A stretch of DNA of 64,000 nt from Candidatus Obscuribacterales bacterium (lineage in GTDB: Bacteria; Cyanobacteriota; Vampirovibrionia; Obscuribacterales; Obscuribacteraceae): assembly GCA_031292355.1 (NCBI GenBank), contig JARLHI010000006.1, positions 1 through 64,000 on the forward strand. The letters are read 5' to 3'. Shown one piece after another: positions 1 through 8,706 of this stretch (positions are counted from its first letter, which is position 1; every line of letters begins with the position of its first letter). The notes under the pieces are model-generated. The model was given only the letters and a program-made list of their open reading frames with translations, was not told where the DNA came from and did not search any database. Both the position numbers and the translations under genes were made by a program.

Positions 1-83
1 TATATCGAAGTCTTTTACAACAGAATTCGTTTACATTCGACGATAAATTTCTTGTCTCCATCGGACTTTGAACAAAAAATGGA

Positions 84-120
84 GACAGCAGCGTAGTCGG
101 ACTTTTACTACGCTACTGTC
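84..120. terminator. hairpin before the first gene
   Basis: Two 14-base arms (84-97 and 107-120) pair with one mismatch around a 9-base loop. No T-tract follows. It may end transcription of a gene left of the window or act as a leader structure for the His-rich gene. Confidence 0.4.
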
Positions 121-237
121 TACCAAAAGGGGGGAGGTTTACAAAGTTGTTACAAATGTGAGTATGTCAAGAAGGTGTTGGATGGCAACATATGATCGTC
201 TAAACGGATAAAACAAATTGTCCGTGAAAGCGAGGTT

Positions 238-984
238 TTGTTGAGCCATCACTACAGTCGTCGGACGCATCACGGAAGTGATGATGAACGCTCTGAACAT
301 CACTGGGAGCATACGCACAATCATGGGCGTGAGCATCAGCACTATCGCTTTTTGGACGAGGTTCATCATCACAGGAGAAAACATTCCTCTGGCGATAATG
401 ACGACGAGCAAAAACCGTCAAAGAATGTTGAACCGCCTCAAAGTCTTAATTTCAAGAATCACGACATTTATTCCAGCTTGCCTGGAGCAACAGCAGCTGG
501 TTTAAATGGGTCTGGTGCAAATGTCACTGATAAAACCGACGCTGAACTGAAAGCGTTAGGACAAACCTTAGCTAATTATGCCGACGAAGTGGCGACGGCA
601 CTTGGGACAGTCGGAGATTGTGCACATGGCCCTCGTCTGTCCCTCACTCGGCTTGGACTGAATTTTGCTCCAGCGGTAGCGACGGACCAGGGAGTGGCGA
701 TTCGCAACAGCGGCTTTTTCAATGAGGTAAGCAGAGACCAGGTTCGTCCTGGCGATTATGGGGTGCGTGATTGGAGTCCAGCAGTTGTGCGTGCACACCA
801 CGGTGATAACAAAGGCGACTCGTTTATCGTTACCAAAGTCGATGCCAGCGGTCAACTTTATGGTGCCAACGATCATCACCTCAAAGTGCCGGAAGACGGT
901 GAGCGCTATCGCAATCTGAAGTTCTATCGCCTCAATGAAAAATTTCTACGACTCTATGATGTCACAAGCAGCAATAACGCCTGA
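238..984 (+). CDS. His-rich protein with NlpC/P60- or CHAP-like C-terminal domain
   Basis: The 248-residue protein starts at TTG; the in-frame stop at 193-195 leaves no ATG before it. Residues 1-50 are extremely rich in His, Asp and Arg, suggesting metal binding or disorder. Residues about 115-240 fit a papain-like NlpC/P60 or CHAP fold: Cys128 in GDCAHGPR, a VRPGDYGVRDW stretch at 169-179 (like the family's pGDlv motif), and His187/188 before a beta-rich end. Such domains cleave peptidoglycan peptides or amides. No signal peptide is visible. The family call is an inference from motif order. Confidence 0.7.
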   Translation: MLSHHYSRRTHHGSDDERSEHHWEHTHNHGREHQHYRFLDEVHHHRRKHSSGDNDDEQKPSKNVEPPQSLNFKNHDIYSSLPGATAAGLNGSGANVTDKTDAELKALGQTLANYADEVATALGTVGDCAHGPRLSLTRLGLNFAPAVATDQGVAIRNSGFFNEVSRDQVRPGDYGVRDWSPAVVRAHHGDNKGDSFIVTKVDASGQLYGANDHHLKVPEDGERYRNLKFYRLNEKFLRLYDVTSSNNA

Positions 985-992
985 TTGACTTT

Positions 993-1277
993 TTATTGTC
1001 GTCTCAGTGCGTCTTTCAACCACCATAGAGGACCAATAACAACGAATGCAAGACTAAAAAACTGTAGGACTGATCCAGCAAGGTTTAGCATCGCTTCCAA
1101 ATTCGCAAGATCAGAAACGGACATGCCATGACCATGAAGTTCACAGATCCACCTGTTAGTAAAAGTGAAAAGCGCTTCCTCTATAATAAACAGGATGACG
1201 CCTGTGATCAGTAGAAGTTTGCCGGTTGAATGCTTTTTACGGGTGTTCACGATATTGCCGGCATGCTGGTCGTTCAT
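993..1277 (-). CDS. small membrane protein, two helices
   Basis: This 94-residue protein has hydrophobic helices at about 20-40 and 65-88, joined by a polar loop containing a CELHGHGMS stretch, and ends in basic residues. Its start overlaps the stop of the upstream gene (1274-2083) by four bases, so the two form a translationally coupled operon. I do not recognise the family. Confidence 0.75.
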   Translation of the reverse strand: MNDQHAGNIVNTRKKHSTGKLLLITGVILFIIEEALFTFTNRWICELHGHGMSVSDLANLEAMLNLAGSVLQFFSLAFVVIGPLWWLKDALRRQ

Positions 1278-2083
1278 GATGCACCACTTTGTCTTCCGGC
1301 TCGTTCCGTCTCAATTGTTCCTGTATTTGCAGGTCTAAAACTGCTAAACAAACGACATGGGGCAAGCTTGAAGGAATTGATTGTCTCGATCAATTGTTTT
1401 GTGAAGACAATGTCGTAGTCTTTGAGTAATTCTTCACGGTTCGCTATAACGAGCTGTTTATCTGATACCCAGACTTTGGTTGGATATCTTATCATCGTCG
1501 CTACGGTATTTTTATCACCGTTGATGATGGCATCTCTGAATCTTTTCGCGGTCGGATCTGTTAAATGCGGAATCGAGGGGTCAAGAGAGATCGACGTAAA
1601 GTAAAGGTCGACCTTCTGGTTTTGTTTTTTCTCTATCGCTTGCCGATTGCCGGTGATGTGGATATGAATTTCACCGCCTGTGAAATCCGGCTGAAACATT
1701 AGCCGGAAAGTGGCTACTTTTTGTCCTTGGTCATTGATTTCGTTTAAGAGCATTTTGCCCATATCGTCACATGTGCCTTCGAGACGAGTGTCTCTGTCCG
1801 AATTAAAGGCATAGTAATTGCCAGTCCAACACGTAGGTTTTTCTTTGCCCCTCTCACAGTGAAGGAGTAAACCAACGGGCACGCTGTCAATTGTGCCCTC
1901 ATATGTGCTCTCTGGGTAAGACCGTATTAAAGGTTCATCTAATAATTCCATTACCGCCGAACGTTGACTCTTTTCTGTTTTGTTTAATGCAGGAAAACCG
2001 TTGCGAAAAACATAGCTGGAAGTAAATGACAGTATTGCCAGAGAGCTGACGTAGAGCCATGGCTGTTTATGAAATCCACGCAT
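1274..2083 (-). CDS. hypothetical exported or membrane-anchored protein
   Basis: The 269-residue protein begins with a basic residue run and a hydrophobic helix (about 8-28), probably an uncleaved signal anchor. The rest is soluble with several Cys (CERG, CW, CDD). It looks like a lipocalin-style or calycin beta domain followed by a short helical end, but I recognise no named family. It is transcribed divergently from the MocR-type regulator across a 181-bp region with direct repeats, so it may be that regulator's target. Confidence 0.75.
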   Translation of the reverse strand: MRGFHKQPWLYVSSLAILSFTSSYVFRNGFPALNKTEKSQRSAVMELLDEPLIRSYPESTYEGTIDSVPVGLLLHCERGKEKPTCWTGNYYAFNSDRDTRLEGTCDDMGKMLLNEINDQGQKVATFRLMFQPDFTGGEIHIHITGNRQAIEKKQNQKVDLYFTSISLDPSIPHLTDPTAKRFRDAIINGDKNTVATMIRYPTKVWVSDKQLVIANREELLKDYDIVFTKQLIETINSFKLAPCRLFSSFRPANTGTIETERAGRQSGAS

Positions 2084-2196
2084 GATATTCCTACTTTTTC
2101 ACAATGTTATTGAATCTTTTATACCCTTATTTATAGAAGAAGTCTTTCGGACGGTCGACAAATTGAATTCCAACGTACTTATGTGGAGCTGATAGA

Positions 2197-2258
2197 ATTG
2201 GCTATAGACGAACTTCGCATTGGACTGATAAAATTTTCTCGAATTGGACTGAGAAAAT
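2197..2258. promoter_or_regulatory. direct repeats at the MocR start, likely operator
   Basis: A 16-base motif beginning ATTGGACTGA occurs at 2219-2234 and, with one change, at 2243-2258. A shorter ATTGG core lies at 2197. The spacings of 22 and 24 bp put copies on nearly the same helix face, and the last copy ends six bases before the regulator's ATG. MocR/GabR/PdxR regulators are known to bind direct repeats, so autoregulation and control of the divergent operon is a reasonable inference. Confidence 0.55.
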
Positions 2259-2264
2259 GCACCT

Positions 2265-3695
2265 ATGCCTAAAAAGCGCCTCGGCAAAGAGGGGCACAAA
2301 AACAGCCTGCGCAAGCAGATTTGCCGGAAGCTGATCGCCTCTATCGAGTCAGGCGAATACCCTCCTGGTTCACCATTGCCGCCCAGCAGGGAATTGGCAG
2401 AAAAATTAGGTGTGTCGCGTGACACCGTCGTAAGAAGCTTTGCCGACTTGCAGAGTATGTTTTACATCGAGAGTTCATCTACCAGGGGGTTTTACGTCTC
2501 TAAGCCCAGTACCGACCAACGCGTTTTGGTGAAACCAAAGTTGCCTGCATCAGGCTCCGTGCGCCTATCTGATTACGGCGAAAGACTGTTGGACGACCAC
2601 AAGAAATTTCTGTTTACACCGGATTTCAGTAACTTGAACTATGGCGCACCTCCTCGAGAGCTTTTGCCGATCCGTCGCTGGCAGTTGCACATCAGACACT
2701 ATGCAAACGCCACGCCGCAGCTGAATTATCGTCCCCAGGTCCTCGGAATTTCGCCTTTGCGAGAGTCGATGGCCGGTTTTTTGAATCGCAGCAAAAACCT
2801 TGGCTGCGTCCGCAACGAGGTCATTCTTTTTTCAGGAACACTAAGCGCGATGAATCTCTTGTGTCGCTTATTGCTTAATCCTGGCGAGACAGTAGCAGTC
2901 GAAGAGCCCGGATTTGGAGGAATTAGAAATATAGCGAGCGAACATGGGGCAACACTGCTTAAAGTCCCTGTGGACAGGGAGGGCATGATCGTCGATGTCC
3001 TCAACCGCAATGGCGACGTAAGGCTGGTCTACATTACTCCCGGACATCATGATCCAACTGGATCGGTTCTTTCGTTAGAACGCAGAGAGCAGCTGATTGC
3101 CTGGGCGAAAAATAATAACGCCTGGATCATAGAGGATGACTTTGACGGACATTTTCAATATGAGAAATCTCCCCTTCCTTGTCTCAAGGCTATCGATAAG
3201 GATGATCGTGTTATTTATCTTTCTACGCTCTGGAAAGTTTTGTATCCGCTCAGCAATATTGGCTATTGTGTCTTGCCCAAGCCTTTAATTGCGCTCGTAG
3301 AAAAGGTCAAAATCAATGCTGATGGCTTTTCCGAGGTGCTCACGCAGCAAGCGCTAGCGGCTATGATTGATGAAGGGTACCTCGAACGCTATATTCGCCG
3401 TTTGCAAAAAATCTATCGAGCCCGTCGCAGTTCTTTGCTCTACAGCTTAAAGAAGGTTTTTGGACAACGCATTGTCGTACACGGTGAAACAAGCGGTACA
3501 TACTGTCTTGTGACTTTTATTGACTGTGATGAGAGTTCGGTTCTACAAGCAGCCCAGATGAGCGGATTGCCTCTCGTTTCCATCGCCGGATATTATTTTG
3601 AAAATCCACCACCATCTCAGTTCATAATTGATTTCTCTCGCCTCGACGAGAAGGAGATGTTTGAGGTCGTGACAAATTTTGCGTTCTGGCTATAA
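2265..3695 (+). CDS. MocR-family regulator (GntR winged helix + aminotransferase fold)
   Basis: At 476 residues this has the usual MocR length. Residues 12-80 form a GntR winged helix (LPPSRELAEKLGVSRDTV recognition region). The rest is a fold-type I aminotransferase domain with the PLP-binding region ITPGHHDPTGS, the EDDFDG stretch, and the Schiff-base lysine Lys324 in STLWKVLYP. MocR proteins sense PLP or amino-compound adducts and switch nearby genes rather than catalyse transamination. The candidate target is the divergent minus-strand operon. Confidence 0.95.
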   Translation: MPKKRLGKEGHKNSLRKQICRKLIASIESGEYPPGSPLPPSRELAEKLGVSRDTVVRSFADLQSMFYIESSSTRGFYVSKPSTDQRVLVKPKLPASGSVRLSDYGERLLDDHKKFLFTPDFSNLNYGAPPRELLPIRRWQLHIRHYANATPQLNYRPQVLGISPLRESMAGFLNRSKNLGCVRNEVILFSGTLSAMNLLCRLLLNPGETVAVEEPGFGGIRNIASEHGATLLKVPVDREGMIVDVLNRNGDVRLVYITPGHHDPTGSVLSLERREQLIAWAKNNNAWIIEDDFDGHFQYEKSPLPCLKAIDKDDRVIYLSTLWKVLYPLSNIGYCVLPKPLIALVEKVKINADGFSEVLTQQALAAMIDEGYLERYIRRLQKIYRARRSSLLYSLKKVFGQRIVVHGETSGTYCLVTFIDCDESSVLQAAQMSGLPLVSIAGYYFENPPPSQFIIDFSRLDEKEMFEVVTNFAFWL

Positions 3696-3710
3696 GGTGC
3701 TAGTTTAAAA

Positions 3711-3749
3711 TTTCATACCAATGCGCGAGAAATTTTTCATGCCAATGCT
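3711..3749. repeat. direct repeat pair, 24-bp period
   Basis: TTTCATACCAATGCG (3711-3725) and TTTCATGCCAATGCT (3735-3749) are 13/15 identical at a 24-bp period, the same period as the repeats at the MocR start. They follow the regulator stop codon by about 15 bases. This may be a second binding site of the regulator or an old promoter region. Confidence 0.4.
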
Positions 3750-3840
3750 AGAAGCGTTAGATAATTTCAGAGTTTTGGATGAATTTGTCAAAGAATGTTT
3801 GATCAGAAATTGCAATTGCCAAGAGGTTTAGTGCAAGTAT

Positions 3841-3868
3841 AGAGTATCAATCAACTCTCTTTTTTTTG
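3841..3868 (+). terminator. weak terminator after the MocR gene
   Basis: AGAGT and ACTCT pair around a short loop and are followed by a run of eight T. The stem is short but the T-tract supports intrinsic termination. Confidence 0.5.
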
Positions 3869-4858
3869 GTTTCAACTGGCTCTCACGCACAAACTAGTTT
3901 CCCTAACTGAAAATTACTTGATGACTTAAAGTCATTCTGGTGAAGCAATCGTTGCTTGGACTCAATCGACCTGGCAATTTGGTCGGTCTAGACAAGCTCG
4001 ACGAAGCCGAAGGTGGTGGAAATATTTGACGCGGATTTGAGAGCTCACTTAGTATCGCCAGCAGTTCTTGACCAATAATGCTGGAACAAATTTGACTCAT
4101 ATTTGTTAGCTGACTCAACTGCACATAGCGCATAAGCGTTGCACTAACCATTTCGGTGGCACAGCAAGCGATGAAGTATTTTCTATGCACTCGTTCTTGT
4201 TAAAACACGCTTTCTTCTTTAAAAAGAAGAAATGGAAATTGCCATTTGTCGAAGATTTGATGGTTTGCACACTTTGGAACACAGAGATTCTTCGTAGCTT
4301 CACGAATTGTCTTGTATTTCTGTCAATAAAACTGTTGTTTTACGCCTTTGATTTCTACAAGGTGGACTTATCCTTCAATACTTTCGTTATCGGTTTAGCC
4401 CAGCTCTCAAGCTTCATCTCGTCGACTAGATTAGACAATCCTTGCCAACATTTGTTGTGCGTGGCCTTTCAACTTTGAAATATAAAACGTCCGACTGTGT
4501 TGTCAAACGAAATCGACTAGAGATGACATTGCTATGGCCGACATTTATGAGCCTCCTGCGCATTACTCAAAGGATTCAGGTCCAGGTTTCGCAATCATTT
4601 GATCTCTCGGGTCTCTCGTTTTTTCTAACAAAAATGAAAATTGTGATTCGTCCAAGATTTATTTGACCCTAATCATGGCATTCGCTTCTATTGGCATTTC
4701 AATCCAGAGGCGGGCCGTCTTTATCGCGGGAAAATGCCAGGCTTTCGTTAGAACGGCGACTCTTACCACTTTGGAGTTTCCGGTGTCGGGGCAAACAGAA
4801 CCTTCAACCATGTTATTTGCGTGCATCTTCAGTAACAATAGACAGAAGGAATAGATCG
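3869..4858. other. gene-poor stretch with possible coding remnants
   Basis: No convincing gene is seen in this AT-richer kilobase. A minus-strand frame (4155 down to 3903) reads like a degraded protein end. A plus-strand frame near 4655-4820 reads YWHFNPEAGRLYRGK, then an in-frame TAG, then a similar-quality continuation, so it may be a decayed gene. A 10-bp TTTCTTCTTT hairpin lies at 4211-4232. Confidence 0.35.
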
Positions 4859-5701
4859 ATGAAAATTTTTATAACAGCACCGCCGGAAACAGGTAAGAGC
4901 ACAGTGATTGCAGGTGTTATAGAGCGCTTGCGTTGCCCAAAACGCGGGATATTGGCGCGTGAGATTCGCGACGAATCAGGTCAGCGTGTTGGTTTTACTT
5001 CTCTCAATGAGGCCGGGGACACGAAAGACTTTATGAGTCGCACCAACAGCCCAACAGCCGAAAGCATATGCGAATTTGACGTAGACGTGTCGGCAATCGA
5101 CGATTTTGTTGTGCCGGAACTGCGTGATGGCTTGCTTCTGGCGGACACGTTTTTGTACATCGACGAAGTTGGTCGTGCACAAGCTAAATCGTCGTCTTTT
5201 CTTGACGTTCTTCGGCAGATTGCAAACTCTCCATGCAGTTTTCTTGGTTCAATAGTCTACGATGACGAGCCGTGGAGCAGGGAGTTTAAAAACCATCCTG
5301 AGGTCTGTGTTTTAGAGGTGACAGCTCGAAATCGAAACGCTCTGCCTGAGATCCTGTTAGCTGCTTTCTCCACTCGGGCTGACTTCGCGCGACTGTCGCC
5401 AGCACAACAGTCGCTATGTTACATGTGGCTGTGCGATTTTGTTCGAGAAGCTCAATTCGATTCTGCTAGAAAACTGTTTACTAATGCTATCGGTTACGTC
5501 TTAGGCGAGAAAGTCACAGAATGCGTACCCGGTCAAAAGTATGAAGTCAAAGGTAAAACTTCGAAGCATTCAATTACTTGTGATACCAGAGGTAGCTTTG
5601 GCTGCGACTGCGACTTGTCCAATGGTCGTGGATTATTTCAGAATAATCCCGGACCGTGTTCGCATGTGATGGCGATTAAACTGCATCGGCTGACTGATTG
5701 A
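4859..5701 (+). CDS. THEP1-type P-loop NTPase fused to a SWIM zinc finger
   Basis: The 280-residue protein starts at ATG 4859, behind AGAAGGA; the open frame upstream is not family-like. Residues 1-170 match the NTPase_1/THEP1 family: P-loop APPETGKS (7-14), LAREIRDESGQRVGF, Walker B FLYIDEVG, and the VTARNRNALPEI end. Residues about 200-275 form a SWIM zinc finger with Cys249, Cys251, Cys267 and His269 (CxC-x15-CxH). THEP1 enzymes hydrolyse nucleoside triphosphates; SWIM fingers bind DNA or protein. The fusion is unusual, and the gene runs ahead of several small genes. Both domain calls are strong by eye; the joint function is unknown. Confidence 0.9.
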   Translation: MKIFITAPPETGKSTVIAGVIERLRCPKRGILAREIRDESGQRVGFTSLNEAGDTKDFMSRTNSPTAESICEFDVDVSAIDDFVVPELRDGLLLADTFLYIDEVGRAQAKSSSFLDVLRQIANSPCSFLGSIVYDDEPWSREFKNHPEVCVLEVTARNRNALPEILLAAFSTRADFARLSPAQQSLCYMWLCDFVREAQFDSARKLFTNAIGYVLGEKVTECVPGQKYEVKGKTSKHSITCDTRGSFGCDCDLSNGRGLFQNNPGPCSHVMAIKLHRLTD

Positions 5702-5747
5702 TTCCACCTTGTACCCTCGTGGGAATCATCAGTGGTGCAATTTACGT

Positions 5748-5933
5748 ATGATACTGGCCTGGGAGGATATCAAAGAAAAGGGCTTGAACCCCGACGAACT
5801 AAGAATGCGTTCAATCGCTTTGAATCATGCTTACGATGAGTGGCATCGATTCGCTTGCAAAAATCCCGAACTGAGCCTTCACCTAGGTTATGACGTCAAA
5901 AGATGCGGTTGGCTTCCTGGCTTTTACATCTGA
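5748..5933 (+). CDS. small hypothetical protein
   Basis: From the first ATG this encodes 61 soluble residues with an ILAWEDIKEKGL helix start. A TTG at 5709 would add 13 residues. It lies 46 bases after the NTPase-SWIM gene and may be cotranscribed. No family recognised and the ribosome site is weak. Confidence 0.5.
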   Translation: MILAWEDIKEKGLNPDELRMRSIALNHAYDEWHRFACKNPELSLHLGYDVKRCGWLPGFYI

Positions 5934-5996
5934 CCCCAATCGCACTCAATGCTGAACGTGGCATAAGCGCAGTCAAACGTTTGAAAAGGAAACATC

Positions 5997-6257
5997 ATGT
6001 TTGCAAAGTTCATCTGGAAGATTGTCTTAAAAGTTTGGAAAGAGCGTCACTATATTCTCTTCTCCATTCTCGGGATTGCTTTGATGGTGATGTACATCGC
6101 GTCGCAAACCATGCAAGTTTTCCCGACAGCCTCGGGAGTAGTGGCTTTGCTTGCTTTTGCCGCATGGGTGTTCATCGGCATATTCTACGCTTGCTATGGA
6201 GTAGGATACCTGGTTTGGAGGGGCGTTTCATACGTGATCCAAGACATCCGCAGTTAA
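5997..6257 (+). CDS. small two-helix membrane protein
   Basis: The 86-residue product has a short amphipathic start (FIWKIVLKVWK) and hydrophobic helices at about 20-37 and 44-72. AAAGGAAA precedes the ATG by a good distance. It is one of the many short membrane genes in this part of the window; no family recognised. Confidence 0.75.
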   Translation: MFAKFIWKIVLKVWKERHYILFSILGIALMVMYIASQTMQVFPTASGVVALLAFAAWVFIGIFYACYGVGYLVWRGVSYVIQDIRS

Positions 6258-6315
6258 GGGAAATAGTGTCAGCCGGATCAGGCTTCATGCATCTCACAAA
6301 TCGGAGGAGAGAAAG

Positions 6316-6426
6316 ATGGAAGAGAGTATCTGGACAGTCGTAATTTCTGTGGGAGCCCTGGGTTTCGCAGCAGCAATCATTTGGCTGACTGCACCAACCT
6401 GGTTGCGCAGCTCAGGCTGCGGTTAG
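6316..6426 (+). CDS. 36-residue single-helix membrane peptide
   Basis: ATG 6316 follows a strong AGGAGAGAAAG ribosome site. The peptide has one hydrophobic helix (about residues 5-24) and a short tail ending in SSGCG. A hairpin at 6470-6493 follows, as for neighbouring genes. It is short, but ribosome site, helix and hairpin together support a real gene. Confidence 0.6.
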   Translation: MEESIWTVVISVGALGFAAAIIWLTAPTWLRSSGCG

Positions 6427-6469
6427 TCCGCTTGAATCCACCGCAACTGCAAACAACGAACGAAGAATA

Positions 6470-6493
6470 GACCGTCGGCAATGCCTGACGGTC
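6470..6493 (+). terminator. hairpin after the 36-residue peptide gene
   Basis: GACCGTCGGC pairs with GCC-T-GACGGTC around AAT with one bulge. No long T-tract follows. Confidence 0.5.
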
Positions 6494-6523
6494 ACTTTAA
6501 CGTGTGAATCATTGGAGATAAAC

Positions 6524-7123
6524 ATGGACTGCTATGTCGTTGATTACCGCACTATCGTCTCTGGATTGCCTTTCGTAAAACCCCTTGAGGGGCGACCCTA
6601 CGTGCTGGTCGGCGAGGCCGGAGCTGGCAAGAAGGTCTTCTTAACCGAGGCCCTTGCATCTACAACGACGCTTGCCGTTTCTCGCATTATGCAAGCTGAT
6701 CTTGTAAGGCAAGCGGATGGCTCCATAGAGCTTGACGTTCCGAGTAGCGAGACTGGTGTCCTTGTGCTTAACTACAGTGCGCGACGCTGTTTTGAGTGTG
6801 AGATCAAACTCCCGCGCGAGCCCGCTCGTCCCAGCGTATGGCACGTAGATGTGCGCAGCCGCCTGACTTACGTGCAATACAAATATTGCAATCTGGTGCC
6901 TCTTTTTGCTGGTGAGTCAATAGAGGTTAATAGACCCATGTGGCGTAAGATCTATGAAACTGGGCGGGCTCTGCTTCCTTTCTGCCGCAAAGTACGATAT
7001 GAGACATATACAGATCCACAACAGTTCATCAGCTTTGACGGACAACTGATCGGGGGTTACGCTGGTTGGTCTTCGATAGGCCCACAGCAAATCCAACGAT
7101 CTTCCGCTTTCGCTGAGCTGTAG
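6524..7123 (+). CDS. hypothetical protein
   Basis: ATG 6524 sits seven bases after GGAG and gives 199 residues. The protein is soluble and mixed alpha/beta. A GEAGAGKKVF stretch near residue 30 superficially resembles a P-loop, but no Walker B follows, so I do not call an ATPase. The final 40 residues are polar and possibly disordered. Family not recognised. Confidence 0.75.
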   Translation: MDCYVVDYRTIVSGLPFVKPLEGRPYVLVGEAGAGKKVFLTEALASTTTLAVSRIMQADLVRQADGSIELDVPSSETGVLVLNYSARRCFECEIKLPREPARPSVWHVDVRSRLTYVQYKYCNLVPLFAGESIEVNRPMWRKIYETGRALLPFCRKVRYETYTDPQQFISFDGQLIGGYAGWSSIGPQQIQRSSAFAEL

Positions 7124-7190
7124 CCGCAGAAATACCAGCTCTCTGTTGGCATCGATCACAAAAACAATATTGCGGACCTCGCTCCCAACT

Positions 7191-7208
7191 TGGCTCACGA
7201 GCCAAGCT
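7191..7208 (+). terminator. hairpin after the 6524-7123 gene
   Basis: CTTGGCTC and GAGCCAAG form a perfect inverted repeat with a two-base centre, about 70 bases after the stop codon. No T-tract. Confidence 0.4.
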
Positions 7209-7293
7209 GGTGAATTCGTATTTAGCGCGTTGGATACTTTTCAATCTTAAAAAATTTGCGAGTTAATGAGATTTGCAATAAATTTGAGTCCAA

Positions 7294-7345
7294 TGAGGAT
7301 AGATATTAATATCGTCCTCAGTGAGGAGCAAGTTGACTTGCTTTT
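7294..7345 (+). promoter_or_regulatory. paired hairpins in the kynureninase leader
   Basis: Two structures lie 55-105 bases before the kynureninase ATG. The first pairs TGAGGA (7294-7299) with TCCTCA (7315-7320) around the palindrome GATATTAATATC. The second is AGCAAG-TTGA-CTTGCT (7327-7342) followed by three further T, a weak terminator shape. The arrangement suggests an operator or an attenuating leader; this is inferred from shape only. Confidence 0.4.
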
Positions 7346-7398
7346 CCAACCTTCCCGGGTGCTCGATTGTGAGCAGCAAACTTTCAGGAGAAATACAC

Positions 7399-8706
7399 AT
7401 GGACCGGAACTCGCGCTCAGCTCTGAACGCCACTGCAAAAGATCTTGCCTTCGAAAATAGTATTGACTTTGCTCGCGGGCTCGATGAGCGAGATCCACTC
7501 GCCAGTTTTCGCGATAACTTCTTGTTTCCGAAAGAGAAGAACGGAAAGCCCTGTCTCTACTTATGTGGCAATTCGTTGGGACTACAGCCGAAGCGAGCCC
7601 GCGAATATGTGCTTGCTGAACTCGATGATTGGGCGGATCTTGGCGTGGAAGGACATTGGATGGCGCGCCATCCCTGGCTGCCTTACCACGAGTTTCTCAC
7701 TGAGCCGATGGCGCGGATCGTTGGTGCAAAGCCTGCGGAAGTAGTGGTGATGAACACTTTGACGGTGAATCTCCATCTGATGATGGTCACTTTCTACCGC
7801 CCGGCTCAAAAGCGCCACAAGATTATCATCGAGGGTGGTGCCTTTCCATCCGACCAGTATGCTGTCGATTCGCAGGTTCAACTTCACAACTTTGCCGCAC
7901 GAGAATCAGTGATCGAATTGAAACCTCGCGACGGCGAAAAAACACTACGCACTGAGGATATTGTCGCCACCATCGAGCGCGAAGGCAATTCAGTCGCCCT
8001 TGTTTTGTTGGGAGACGTCAATTACCTTACCGGTCAGGCGTTCGACCTGGCCAAGATTGCTGAAGCAGCGCATGCTGTGGGAGCTAACTTCGGTGTGAAT
8101 CTCGCTCACGGTGCCGGCAATCTGCCGCTTGCATTACATGATTGTGGGGTTGACTTCGCCGTTTGGTGCGGCTACAAGTATTTGAATGGTATGGCTGGCA
8201 CGCTTGCCGGTTGTTTCATTCATGAAAAGCATGTGACGAACACTGAGTTACCTCGCTTATGTGGTTGGTGGGGGCACAACAAAGAAAAACGCTTTGAGAT
8301 GGGGCGGAATTTTGATCCCATTCCAACCGCGGAAGGTTGGCAATTGAGCAATCCGCCAATCTTGCCTCTAGCAGTGCTTCGCGCCTCGCTTGAACTATTC
8401 GATGCGGCGACCATGCCTGCGTTGCGCGAGAAAAGTGTGCTTTTGACTGGCTACCTGGAATTTCTGCTCGACCAGTTGCCGGATTATGTTTCCATCACTA
8501 CTCCCCGCAATGCTAGTGAGCGCGGCTGCCAGCTGTCACTGACGGTCAAAGGGGATCCCAAGAGTCTTGTCAAGACGCTTGCGGATCGCAATGTGATTTG
8601 TGACTTCAGGGAGCCAAACATCATCAGAGTGGCGCCAACGCCGCTCTATAACCGCTTTGTCGACGTCTTCGAGTTCGCCCAGATTCTGAGCGAGCACGCT
8701 GGGTAG
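7399..8706 (+). CDS. kynU: kynureninase
   Basis: ATG 7399 follows CAGGAG at seven bases and gives 435 residues, close to the family length. Kynureninase is a PLP enzyme that cleaves kynurenine to anthranilate and alanine (or 3-hydroxykynurenine to 3-hydroxyanthranilate). Visible marks are the LYLCGNSLGLQPK start, the long GHW..HPW..Y region, VVMNTLTVNLHLMM, the cofactor-holding LAHGAGNLPL, and the Schiff-base lysine Lys260 in VWCGYKYLNG. GGWWGHN and the IRVAPTPLYN end are also typical. No other tryptophan-catabolic gene is nearby, so it may act alone or with genes elsewhere. Confidence 0.96.
   Translation: MDRNSRSALNATAKDLAFENSIDFARGLDERDPLASFRDNFLFPKEKNGKPCLYLCGNSLGLQPKRAREYVLAELDDWADLGVEGHWMARHPWLPYHEFLTEPMARIVGAKPAEVVVMNTLTVNLHLMMVTFYRPAQKRHKIIIEGGAFPSDQYAVDSQVQLHNFAARESVIELKPRDGEKTLRTEDIVATIEREGNSVALVLLGDVNYLTGQAFDLAKIAEAAHAVGANFGVNLAHGAGNLPLALHDCGVDFAVWCGYKYLNGMAGTLAGCFIHEKHVTNTELPRLCGWWGHNKEKRFEMGRNFDPIPTAEGWQLSNPPILPLAVLRASLELFDAATMPALREKSVLLTGYLEFLLDQLPDYVSITTPRNASERGCQLSLTVKGDPKSLVKTLADRNVICDFREPNIIRVAPTPLYNRFVDVFEFAQILSEHAG

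Noticed and set aside
139..421. Minus-strand frames opposite the His-rich coding region
   Set aside because: They mirror the biased His/Asp codons of the plus-strand gene and have no start signals.
4185..4478. 97-codon plus-strand frame in the gene-poor stretch
   Set aside because: It starts in a homopolymer-rich hairpin, has no ribosome site and no protein-like block structure.
6524..7123. P-loop ATPase based on GEAGAGKKVF
   Set aside because: Thr or Ser after the Lys is missing and no Walker B or other ATPase motif follows.
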